A stretch of DNA of 64,000 nucleotides, from contig NC_026657.2 of NCBI RefSeq assembly GCF_000004075.3, forward strand, positions 9,176,001 to 9,240,000, read 5' to 3'. Origin of the DNA: Cucumis sativus (taxonomy: Eukaryota; Streptophyta; Magnoliopsida; Cucurbitales; Cucurbitaceae). The notes beneath the pieces were generated by a model. It saw only the letters and a list, made by a program, of their open reading frames with translations. It searched no databases and was not told the DNA's origin. Below are positions 12,572-23,673 of this stretch, in pieces. Made by a program: the position numbers and the translations under genes. Each line of letters begins with the position of its first letter. Positions within the stretch are counted from its first letter, which is position 1.

Positions 12572-14597
12572 CAGTTTATAGCAAGGAAATCGATTTTAGT
12601 TTTAAAAAATTATTTAATCATTTTAACTTTTATATTCTTTATTTTAAGAATTTTACTTCTCATTAATTTTTATATATTTATTCATAATTCCCAAAAATAT
12701 ATATATACATATTACATTTTTCTCTTCTCAATATGACAACGGTCAATATCTTTGTAGTCTTTGTCAAACAATAATAATAGTAAATGGCAGACTTTATGAC
12801 TTCCAATGTATTCAAGAAATTTTATATAAATGTTTATATATATATATAAGAAAGACATTTTTTTCTTTGAGCTTTCCACATTAGAGACTTAATTGGGAAA
12901 AGGAGAGCTATGAGTTTTTTCCTAAGAGATGATACAAAAGTGATTTATATAGAGTGCTATTGTCAATATTAAACTTTAATTCATCCACTAAAGTTTGATT
13001 GATACTTTATTAAGCTATTAAAACATTTTTTTATATTTGAATCTTCCAGTAATGTTATATTTAAAATTCAAACAAACTAACATATATGAATAAAAGAATG
13101 CACATTATACGATATTTCGTCCAAAGGCATGTGATTTGCAATTTGACATTTAAAAATCCTTATTAGGAAATTAAGAGGCTATGGTCCCATTGAGTAGAGG
13201 TATAAAGATGGACTTTTTGTAACCCTAAGTTAGTGCAAAAGTCATATATAAACGTAAGAATATATACCTAAGTTTCTTAAATACTGTTCTATATGCATTT
13301 ATGCATGCTTGACTAATTGCAAAAATATCTTAGATTAAGTACTATGTAGTTCACTTTATGTGAATAAAAAACCATATGCTTTAGATTAGAGTATGTTTGT
13401 GAGTGATAGTTGGAGTAATGATTTTTTTCTAAGAAGTAGGAACAATCCGTTTTTAAACTATTAAAAGTAGTTTTCATATATTTAGAATTGATTTTTAATT
13501 ATTATGTTTGATTTCTATTTTTTCACTTTTAAAAATATTAAATTAAATAATTATGGTAAATATTCATTTCTATCTATTTTATTGTTATTACAAGGGCGCT
13601 TTCAAAAATAGCAAAAAAAATATTTATGATAATATGACTCATGTCACTCCATTTTCTAAATTAACGTTTTTATTATTTGATGCAATTTTTTTGATTCTAT
13701 ATGCTTGTTTTTGTAAGTAAAGTGAGTTGGGAAAGGACGGCTTACAAGTCTTTCCTCTCAAAGCAAAGATATGGAAAAAGTAAGTAATGGAAAGCTCCAA
13801 AATTAAGTTAAGACTATTAGTTAGAGTAGTTTTGAAGCTTCGAAAATATATATTTCTAAGCACCTTTCTTTTTTCTTTTTTCTTTTATAAAAATATATAA
13901 AATTTCTCAATCCTTCACGTAATTGTATGGTTAAAAAAATCAATATTATAAATAAATAAAATAAATTTAACTACAGAATTTATCTAGAAAAATTATTACT
14001 AAATTGAAAAAAAAAATGTTTTTTTTTTCTTCTCTCTTTTGATGAGTGTTTAAAAAGAGAAGAGAAGAATAGCAAAAAAGAACCCATTGGAAATTTTCTC
14101 CTTTAATGTCACATCTTATATGACCAACACAATTTCCACACACCACCCACGAGAGAGAGTGAAAGATGGATAATGAAATATTTGGTTTTTGCTACTTGTA
14201 AAAGAAGTATGAAAGTTCCATCCATTTTGACCTTTTTTTTTTTAGGGTTTGTCAAAGACAGGATATCTATAGTTTAGGAGAAAAGTAAGAGAAAGTTAGT
14301 ACAACTAATACAACGACAAATGTAATGTTCTTTTATTTTGTCAAAACTACTCTTACCAAATTAATAAAAAGGTTGTTCTTACTAATATATCGTTAATTCT
14401 TGAAATGGTATAAATTAAATTTTATTTTAGCTATGAACTTCCTAAGAGTGTTGATGTTTAAAATAGCAAAATAGTATTTAAAACTTTACATTGTCAAGAA
14501 AAAAGATATATTCCTATAGTCTTTACATTCCCAAATTTGAAAGGTGTCAAGGCCAGGGAAAACTATAACCTCTGTTTTTCTAGCTAAAATTTTTAAT

Positions 14598-17500
14598 CTA
14601 CAACAAATTAAAGGGGGGCAAGTGCCCTCTTCCTTCATCAGCTCTGCCTCTCATCATAGCTGGTTTTTCGTTTATGTTGGAGGCCTTAAGTTTGTCACTC
14701 AACACTTTTATTGAATCAGATACTTCTGCTTTGTACTCATACATTTTGGACATGACCAAAAAGAAGAAGAAGTTGATGGCACAAAGCACTGCCAAAAACG
14801 CATAGTAGTAGTCAAGATGAGAAACGTTTAGGTTGTTCTCAATCCATCCATTCCCATTCCCATTCCCATGTTTCTTTGTAATGTGAGAAACTGTTGAAAG
14901 AAGAAAACTACTTAGGAAGTTTCCGATTCCGAGCGAAGTCATCGAATACGAAGTGCCTAAACTCTTCATGTTTTCTGGTGCTTGATCATAGAAGAATTCA
15001 ATCTTTGCTACTTCTGAAAATGCATCAGCAACTCCCACAAGCATGAACTGAGGGAGGAGAGTGAAAATGGTCAGTGAGAGTTGTTCTTCATTTTTTTCCA
15101 ACCCATTTTTTCTAGCAACATGAAGTCTATGCCTTTCAACCAAAGATGCAATTGTCATTATCAAGATATGGAGAATCATCCCAATTCCCATTCTTTGTAG
15201 CAGTGTGATTCCTCTTGGATTGTTAGTTAGTTTCTGCATTATCTTGACAAAGAACCTTCCAGAAAGAAAACACCAAGTTAATGGTATCACAAAAAATCAA
15301 TCTTCAAGGCTTCATATATGACTTGACTTGTAGCATTGTACCAATAAGTTTTACCAAACCTGTCGTAGATGATGACACTGATTAGCATGGAGATGGTTAC
15401 AAAAGCAGTTAAACTTGCAGGAGGGATTTGAAATTGGCTACCAACACTTCGATTTAGCGTCCTGCCTTGCTTGATGAAAAGGGTCTGCGCCTGTGGCAAC
15501 ATTGTGCTTGGAATGAATGTGCATATCAGAATTGGGATCATTCTCAACATCTGTTTTGTTTCCTCCACTTGGGTCACTGTGCATAGCTTCCATGAATGAG
15601 TTGAGCCTGTTCTTATGGCAGCTTTGTTGAGGAACCTGCATTTGCAGTCAAGAAATCCCATATATTGTACTCAATACATACACCAATCCAGGAACTCCAA
15701 GATTTTCTACATTCATAAACACTTCAAAACCAAGTTCAAACTAATTACTAGGATTCATACATATTGATTTTTATATGAAACATAACTACTAGGACAATAG
15801 CTTCCATATTTCATATTTTTACTTGCGTAGATATCTATAGTATACTTTTGCTTTTGGTTTCACCTAAAATGGTTCGTTGACAAATGAAGTAGTTGTGATT
15901 TATATACCATGAATCTTTTCTACCTTTGATCACTGTGTGACTGTGTAATTTGGATCCGAAAACAAACGAATGTTGGGTATGACAGCATATGCAAGTGATT
16001 CTAATTTTAGAGATAGTGACCTTAAGGATGGAGTGGAATCAATCCTGAAAGTTCCTTGCTTACTATACTCCTCAAGCTGAAGCTCATAGAGTTGCCTAGA
16101 GTCATCAGGAATATCCTGCCTCCAATTCCAAGCAGTAGCTACAATGACTTTAGCCATCCTGATGAAAGGGCTTCCAGTGGGGAGTTTGTGCCTGTAAAAG
16201 GGTGTGCCAGCAGCAAATATGAGAATGGCTATTGCAAGGCCTACAGTGGGAATGCCGTATCCCAAGCTCCACCCCACATTCTCTTGTATGTAAACAAGAG
16301 TGGTGGTGGCAAAGAGAGTGCCAAAAAAGATGCTGAACATCCACCAGTTGAAGAAGGATAGCTTCTGGGCCTTCTCTCCGGGATGGAAGTCGTCAAATTG
16401 ATCGGCTCCGATTGTGGAGATGTTTGGTTTGGTTCCGCCCGTGCCGAGAGCCAATATATAGAGTGCGGTGAAGAAGATGGCAAGATGTAGCCTGGAGGCC
16501 TGCTTGCAATTTTCTTTATTCGTGTCCAAACATGGAGGGGGCTTCAAGCTTGGCATGGACACTGCCAGTGTTAGAAGAGACATTCCCTGTGAAATTAATT
16601 GTGTGTTTGTTCCTATTAGAGTTTAGAGTAATGTTGTTATCGAAATGCAGCTCTTTCTTTGTGATTCGTTTTGAGTTTTGGCAAATTGCTCATCAACTCT
16701 GTTTTTGCCATTGATTCTATATCAGATTTACTTATGTCAATACTGTCATTTTGTGTATCGGTTCCTATTGGGATATGAAAAACAAGTACTTCGTTCAAAA
16801 AACAGAAAACAATTACATTCTTTTCTAGCTTCCTGATCAATGTCATGAAACTTCGTTCATTTTTCTCACCATCTTCCTTTTGAACTCTTTTGTCTCTACT
16901 TTTCCTTCCCTGCACTTCATTTTCAATATATTTCTTTCCTCTCTCTTTAAACCTCAACATCAGAAACTTCTTCGTTTTTTACATTGGCAAATTCTTCATG
17001 CATGTGTTTATCATCACACAAAGGAATCTAATGGACAAAATTCTTAATTCAATCACAAATACTATCCTACTTTTAAATTCAACAAGGCACCACTTATCTT
17101 TATGAAATAAATATTAAATTGTTTTTTCTTCTTTTTTTTTTTTTTTGTATAATTACAATAAATGAGAATAGTGTAAGATCGAAAGATACCTAATTATCGT
17201 CTAGAAACAACGGTAAAAATTTTAGTTATATTTACTTTTTGTTTGGTTACTATTTTGTTTTGTAAAATTAAGTCTATAGATACTACTTTTAACTCTCAAC
17301 TTTTTTTCTCTCTTTATTATCTATAGTTTACCCATATTTTAAATGCAAGTGATGTAACTTTTTTGTTTTTAATTAGGAATTCAACTATTTTACTTGAAAA
17401 ATATGCAAATTCTTCTAAGAAATAGGTAGAGAAAAGACATAATTTTTTAAAACAAAAATAAAATGATTATCAAACGAGACCTTGAAGATTTCAATTTTAG

Positions 17501-18135
17501 TTTTTTATTTTTTTTTTAAACTTAGCTTGTTATCTCCAAAATTTCATAATTTGATTTTCACATTTCTACAAAGGTTAAAACACATCCTATTACTTCACAA
17601 AGTTGTAATTGTAATATATATCACACACTCAACTTTTGATGAATATTTAGTATAATTGTGATTTAGAACTTGGTTGTAGTAGTGTTGTGGTCTCAATTTC
17701 TTTATCACAGAAATGCATTAAATTGTTGAATATAATGAGACTGCTAGAATAGAATATACATACAATTAGGCAGACGAGGGAGGCGACGATGAAGGTGCGG
17801 TAACGGCCGAGATGGGCGTCAGCAATGTAAGCGCCAAGGATGGGAGTGATCCAAACAGTTGCAGTCCAGTTGGTGACATTGTTAGAGGCTTGGACAGTTC
17901 CTTGATGGAGCTTATCCGTCAAGTAGGAAATAAGATTGGAGGAGATGCCGTAGTATGCAGTGCGCTCGAATACTTCGTAAACGATGATGAAGAAGCAGGC
18001 CGACCAACGGCCTCTGTGGGAGCGACGGACGGGATTGCCTTTCAAATCTACGCTTCCATCTTTGCTGTAATCGTCTTCAACCTCACAGCTAATTTCTTCT
18101 GCAAAGAGAGATGATGATCTTTGGGTTACTCTCAT
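14598..18135 (-). CDS. NPF5.2-like: NPF5.2/PTR3-like NRT1/PTR-family transporter, copy 3
   Basis: Third tandem NPF transporter. There are four exons instead of five: 18135-17764, 16586-16021, 15635-15360 and 15255-14598, giving 623 codons plus TAG. The start ATG gives MRVTQRSSSLFAEE, an N-terminus unlike the Ala-rich starts of copies 1 and 2. Landmarks are EVFERTAYYG (ExxER), LGAYIADAHLGRYRT, GGTKPNISTIGADQFDDF, KLSFFNWWMFS and FFYDQAPENMKSLG. Intron 1, present at the same codon in copies 1 and 2, is cleanly absent, and the reading frame runs straight through FIIVYEVFER. The C-terminus is about 30 residues longer than in copy 2, ending in a basic, proline-containing tail. A CCCATT hexamer repeat adds Gly-Asn units (HGNGNGNGW) in a loop near the C-terminus. 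Confidence 0.92.
14848..14872 (-). repeat. Coding hexamer repeat (Gly-Asn) in NPF copy 3
   Basis: On the plus strand CCCATT is repeated in tandem, encoding GNGNGN on the minus strand where copies 1 and 2 have only one GN(G)W. It is a length-variable microsatellite inside an exon. Confidence 0.8.
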
Positions 18136-20662
18136 TGTTATTATATTCTCCCTTTCTTTTTGCCGCTACAAATCCATCAAAATAATACCCACAGCCCACA
18201 CACATATATACAATAATATTATGGCTTACGGAAGAGTGCTTAATTCTCATAATTTTGGTCAAAGTTTTACCAATTCAATCTTTTCATTTTCTTTTGTTTT
18301 CTTCTCTCCACAGTCAACCAAATTACTATTGTTTTTCTTTGGGTAATTAAAGAGAGGTTGGAATTTAGATACTATAAGCTCTTAATTATTCTTTTAGTAT
18401 ATACACATTCAAAATTATATATACACAATTTTGATGATCTCCCATGCATATTTTTATGAACCAAAACATTTTTAGCCATTGGCACCAAATAATGGTGCTA
18501 CACAAAGTTTTCAATTTTGTCCATCGTTTCTATGATATATCACTAGCTAACTAATAAGGTTATACATACTTTGTGTTTAATTTTGTGGGTTGTTATATAT
18601 ACATATACATCTCTAGCTTTGATTTCCCTAGTGGTTTATTCTCCTTTAAAACAACACATATTATAACCCTAGGTATGATATGTATATATCAAAGAGATGT
18701 GGTCTCATTTGAGAACCTAAGTTGTGTAATAGTGTTGATTTTTACATTATAACTTGTTCTATCTCTCCCCCTCTTTTTTTGGGAGGGGGTGTATCATTGG
18801 GTATACATGGAAAATAATGATTGACAATTTCAAATATTCAAATAGACTTTTTCCTTGATATATATATATATTAATATAGATGTATTATGTGTAATTTTTA
18901 ATTTATAAACAATTGAGATCAACATTATAATTAAAGCACAGAAGACCAATGATGATGTAATTGTATTTTGAATCTCTACAAACCCACATAATTGATCTTC
19001 TTAGTCAATATGAACTAGCGATCCTTTTTATATATACTATTCTAATTTCAACTCTCCTTTCATATACACTAAGATCAAGATGAGTATAATTTAATAGTTG
19101 TCAAATATATGTGTTACTTTTTTTTTATCCTATATTAAGTTGTCCAATTATGAGCTCTATTTTACTGTCAGTGCATATTTTAAAATTGTTTGTTGATTAA
19201 ATTAATACAAAGACTAATAAGTCGTTGAAACTAAAAATTTGAAAACGTGATACAATACAGTATTTCTCAAACAATAACATAAGGAGAAAATCATCGGATG
19301 CCATCCATAAAAATCACCAAAGACACATGCTATTCTTGATCAAGTTAACGCTTAAGATTTTAAGAGATTCATTTAATCTAAAGCGTTTGTTCTAATAATT
19401 TGTAAAGTGTAAACAAGTTAAGATGAACACCTTGTCCGATTGACTTTTGAACCGTAAGTTACCTTTAATACTAATTGTCAAATAACGTTGACATAGGTGG
19501 GTGTATCCATCTTAATACCGTCCATTTTCATCTCCTTTACATTCTTATTGCATGTCGCATTCCAAGCTATAGTTGACATTTGAAAATTAAACATTTGATT
19601 CTATCTAAATGAACGTTTTATTTGTTAAGATGTAAGCATGTTAAGTTAATGATTCACATGACTTGACTTTTCGAACTATACGTTTACATGACATAAATAT
19701 ACCTATAACCATTCAATGCCATGCATTTTCGTCATTCACATCTACATTCTTTTAAATTGTTCTTTTATTTTTTGTCTAATAGTTTGTTGGATGGTAAATT
19801 CAAACTTCTAGCTATTTAGACGATGGACTATATATAATATATTTATATTATATGGTGAGTTATACGTGTATTGAATATGTTTTTAAAATGTATTAATATT
19901 AATTTGTTTAGCATAAAAGGAAAGACGACTATGTCTTATAGTATACCATTGACTTGTTTTTATTTTATATACAAGAATTTAGGGTTTAGGTGGTGTTTTC
20001 CGGCCAGCTGGCTTGACTAATGACAGTGTTAGAGGCCAAAGAAGACATTGAAGAAGGGGAAAAAACAAAAGTCCTAAAGAAATTAAATGTACTAAGAAAA
20101 AGACAAGAAATCACTCAATTCTTATTCATGTTTATATGATGGTTCAATATCAATATCAATCTCATATTCTTATCTTTTAGAAAAAATGATACACTTACTT
20201 TCATGGAAGCTGCCTATCAATAATGGTTCAGTCCTTAATTGTATTCAAATATTTATACTGTTATGGACAATTTTATAAAGAAGGAGTCCTAAGGCATCAA
20301 AATGAACGAAAATGTGAAGTTTGGGCCACAAAGTACATATTAGGACAAAAATAAGTCTTGAGAAAGTTAATACATTTGGGCCAAAGCCCAAAATAAGTTG
20401 CCCGCGAAGCCCACCGGTGGTTTTTGCAAGACTCACTGTCACAGAGTGCCGACGATGAACGTAAGAAGGAAAAGGCAAAACTGAACTTTGCTTGATCGAA
20501 CGGTAAAGCCCCACTACTATGATCCAACGGTGGTAATAAATCCGTGATTTATTTTTTTAAAAATTATATAATTACTCGTAACCTCCACGTGGCGGCAGTC
20601 CTCCATCCATCATCTTCCTTCCTTCCTCCGTTACAGAGAGATATCCAGAAAGTTCCATTGAA
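18136..20662. other. Divergent intergenic region, NPF copy 3 and CYN promoters
   Basis: The minus-strand transporter and plus-strand cyanase diverge from here. The left part carries TATA-like ATATATA near 18203 and a W-box-like TTGACTG (reverse of about 18312-18318). No gene was recognised between 18.2 and 20.3 kb. The right end carries the site II cluster of CYN, listed separately. Confidence 0.6.
20322..20413 (+). promoter_or_regulatory. Site II (TGGGC/GCCCA) cluster upstream of CYN
   Basis: TGGGCC occurs at 20322-20327 and 20377-20382, and GCCCA at 20386-20390 and 20409-20413. TGGGCY elements are TCP-factor sites typical of plant housekeeping and organelle-related genes. They lie 250-340 bp before the ATG. 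Confidence 0.6.
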
Positions 20663-22550
20663 ATGGAAGAGAGTAGCAGAGCCACCGTAGTCCGCCAGCT
20701 GCAGAACGCCAAGTGCTCATCCGGAAAATCTTACAACCAGATAGCACAAGAGACTGGCCTCACCAACGTCTATGTCGCTCAACTTCTTCGCGGGCAAGCC
20801 CAGCTTAAGCCTGATACTGTCCCTAAGTTGAGGTCCGCCTTGCCTCAGCTCACCGATGATCATATTCAACAGATGATGCGGCCGCCAATGAGGTCTTACG
20901 ATCCTTGTTTGATTCAAGAACCCACAATTTACAGGTTGTTTGTTTGTTCGCTTTTATTTCTCCTTTTTTTTTTTTTTTTTTTGTGAAACCTGTTCTAGAT
21001 TTTAATCGCTTTGAAATTTGAATGCGTTTTTTATTTACCTTCTTAATTAGTTGATACTTGAATTCCTGTATATGCTGTTTGGATAATCCCAGCTATCTGA
21101 TCGATTAATTAGCCTCTAATTTCGATGAATGCTTGGGATTGAGTAATCGGTTGATTTAGCTTACTTCCAGTGGATTTGTTCGTTTCTACTGACTTGTGAT
21201 CACATCCATGCACTTAGATTGAACGAAGCAGTTATGCATTTTGGCGAGAGTATCAAGGAAATTATTAATGAGGAGTTTGGCGATGGAATGTAAGTTCATT
21301 TGTTTTAATTTTTTTTTTTTCTTATCAACCTGAAATCCGTAATAGTTGGTTTTTATTTGTATAGAACTTTAACGTTTGTAAGTAAATCCTGAAATCTCAA
21401 GTTTGATAACAACCTTGTTCTAATATGGCTGTTTACGAATACATAATGTTCTGTGTTCTACTGTCTTACGTAACGAATCAGGCGTTGATTTCTAGTTCTT
21501 AATATCTTGCTAGAAAGAAAAAATAAGAAATAAGCTTGCCTTGTGAAAGCAAAAGAACTAAAACTAAAATAGCAATGAATTAACAAAAGGAAAAGAAGCA
21601 CAAAACAAATTCTATTCCTTTTTCCAAGAATTCTTCGTCATGAAAAGTTGAGAATCAATTACATGACAAACATTAATAATTCAAGGACTTAAGACCCTTC
21701 AACTGATGCAGGAACAGAAACGTTCTGATATGATTAGTTTGAATTGGTTCCTGGTGGGTAGCACATGAAACGGCATTAAGAAATGTAGAGGTCCACTGAA
21801 TGTTAGGATATGGAAGTATTGAAATTTTAAACTTATTCGAAAATTTGAAAGTTACCAAACGATGATAGTATAGCTGTTTGTTGCTCATGTTAGTCATCTT
21901 GTCAGACTCAGAGGTCTTCAACTGTTCTTTCAGTTTGATGATAGGAATATCAAATCATTATGTAACTTGTGTCTCAACTTCTCGCATATAACAAGTTACC
22001 AGTCAAGATTTTCATGTGATTCCTTGTGATTTGTGAATAAGATTTTTTAATGATTCTTTACATGTTTATAAGACCAAACACTTCGTTATAAAACAACCTG
22101 TTGTCCTTCAATTCCATAAGCCTCAATACACGTTTCAGCCTAAACCAATGAGCTTTAATTTTTTTCACAGTAGTGGAGACTCTGTTGAAGAAGCTAGTAT
22201 ATTTAACATAACCATTTCGAGGACTAATTTATGTTTATTAGTATGTCAGCCATAGACTTCTACTGCTCAGTTGACAAGGTCAAGGGTGTTGATGGGAAGG
22301 ATCGTGTCGTGATTACGTTCGATGGTAAATATTTGCCCTACAGTGAGCAGGTTAGTTTACCTTTCAACATCCATGACCATTATTACCCTTAATATTTTTC
22401 ATGAAATGAGTAAACAACAGAATAGCATCAAATACCTGTCTGTGTTAACTTCTCATGGATTCTCGTTCTAATTTTACCCATCTTGCAATTGACATGAACT
22501 TGTAGAAGGTAGAGCACATGGCTTCCAAACGACCGACGCAGGAAAGCTGA
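20663..22550 (+). CDS. CYN: Cyanate hydratase (cyanase)
   Basis: Catalyses bicarbonate-dependent breakdown of cyanate to carbamate and CO2; carbamate then decays to ammonia and CO2. Exons are 20663-20934, 21218-21289, 22242-22350 and 22506-22550, giving 165 codons plus TGA, close to the usual size of about 160. The N-terminal helical domain runs to about residue 80 ([20 protein letters not shown]). The catalytic domain follows, with [18 protein letters not shown]. By alignment to the E. coli active site Arg96, Glu99 and Ser122, the residues here are Arg91, Glu94 and Ser117. The spacing is identical, so the enzyme should be active. The first ATG of the frame was chosen, with an open GC-richer leader before it. 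A possible poly(A) signal AATAAA lies at 22849. No targeting peptide is evident, so a cytosolic location is likely. Confidence 0.96.
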
Positions 22551-23673
22551 ACAAGATTCTAAAGCTGGAATCTGTATTGTAATTGCTTTACACCTTTCAT
22601 CTGAAAATCTTGTATGATTAAATGTGAAGCTGCTTGTTTTTGAGTATTAAAACCGCGCGTCCATGTTTCTTTTGGCTTCCAAGTGTTTGTATGTGATCGA
22701 GTCATGACCAAGTTTGTCCTGGGTAATTTTCAGGTCTGCTTGTGCTCGGTGAATAACATGTATTTCACCATCTTTATTTACGTTGTTAGCTCCATAAATC
22801 GATTGCCTATCAGGACGTAAGACGTGCAATTGTCTCTTCTACCAAGTCAATAAAGTGTCTTTAATTGTTTAGTAGCTTTGTTCTTCGTTTCTCTAGTTTT
22901 TGCCTTCAAATTGTATCAAACAAGAAATGAGAGGGTTATTTAGATCTTGTTTATAAGAATTCAACATGTGTCTCAACTTAAGAACAAGTGGTTATTATTT
23001 CCTTAAAACAGTTAATATTTGTAGACAATATTTTTAAATTTAACCTTAATAGTTTAATAACTTTTACCATCTCCCTTACACCTAATCAACTTTGAAAACT
23101 ACACTAAGAGAGAGATATTATCATTTACCACTGTTGACTTATTAGAATATATGAAGACAATCGACAATACTAATAAACAAATCCAAACAAACAACTTCAA
23201 TTGTAATGAAATTTTGTGATTTATAAATCATCCTTTAATAAAAAAGTTCATTACACTTAACTAATTTTAAACATGAATCTCTGCTCAAATATTGAAAGAA
23301 CAATTATAAATAGTTTATAACAATTATATTCAAAATACTTAAAAGAATGGTAACATTTTATAAAAATTGGAAATATAGTTAAATATTGATCTATGACTAG
23401 TAACCCACGACTTAATTATATTTGCAATTTTATAAAAATGTTACTGTATAATTAATAATTATTTCCAAAACTACTAGAGAATATTTAATCCAAATATAAA
23501 TAATTAAGTGAAAATTAAACAATATTGGGCCGTGAAGGTCTGAAAGACAGGCCCAATAAAAAGCAAAGAAACTCCTCACAAGGAGACGGAGCCTTCATCT
23601 ATTAAAACCCTCGAAACCCCATAGCTTCATCCACATTTCCATTTTCATTAACCCTTTCTCTCTCTCGCCGGCT
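22551..23673. other. CYN 3' region and MORF promoter
   Basis: No coding exon was recognised. The left 300 bp are probably the CYN 3' UTR (AATAAA at 22849-22854). The rest is AT-rich up to the site II elements before MORF. Confidence 0.6.
23526..23555 (+). promoter_or_regulatory. Paired site II elements before MORF
   Basis: TGGGCC (23526-23531) and GGCCCA (23550-23555) form an inverted pair about 120-150 bp before the ATG. This element class also sits before CYN and RPL28 in this window. Confidence 0.6.

Larger units (their letters stand above)
10466..14597. other. 4.1-kb AT-rich spacer between NPF copies 2 and 3
   Basis: No coding exon or RNA gene was recognised. The first few hundred bases should be the copy 2 promoter and the last hundred or so the copy 3 3' UTR. 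A run of more than 20 A followed by CAA repeats sits at about 12531-12571 and could be a retroposon tail or a plain microsatellite. Confidence 0.55.
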
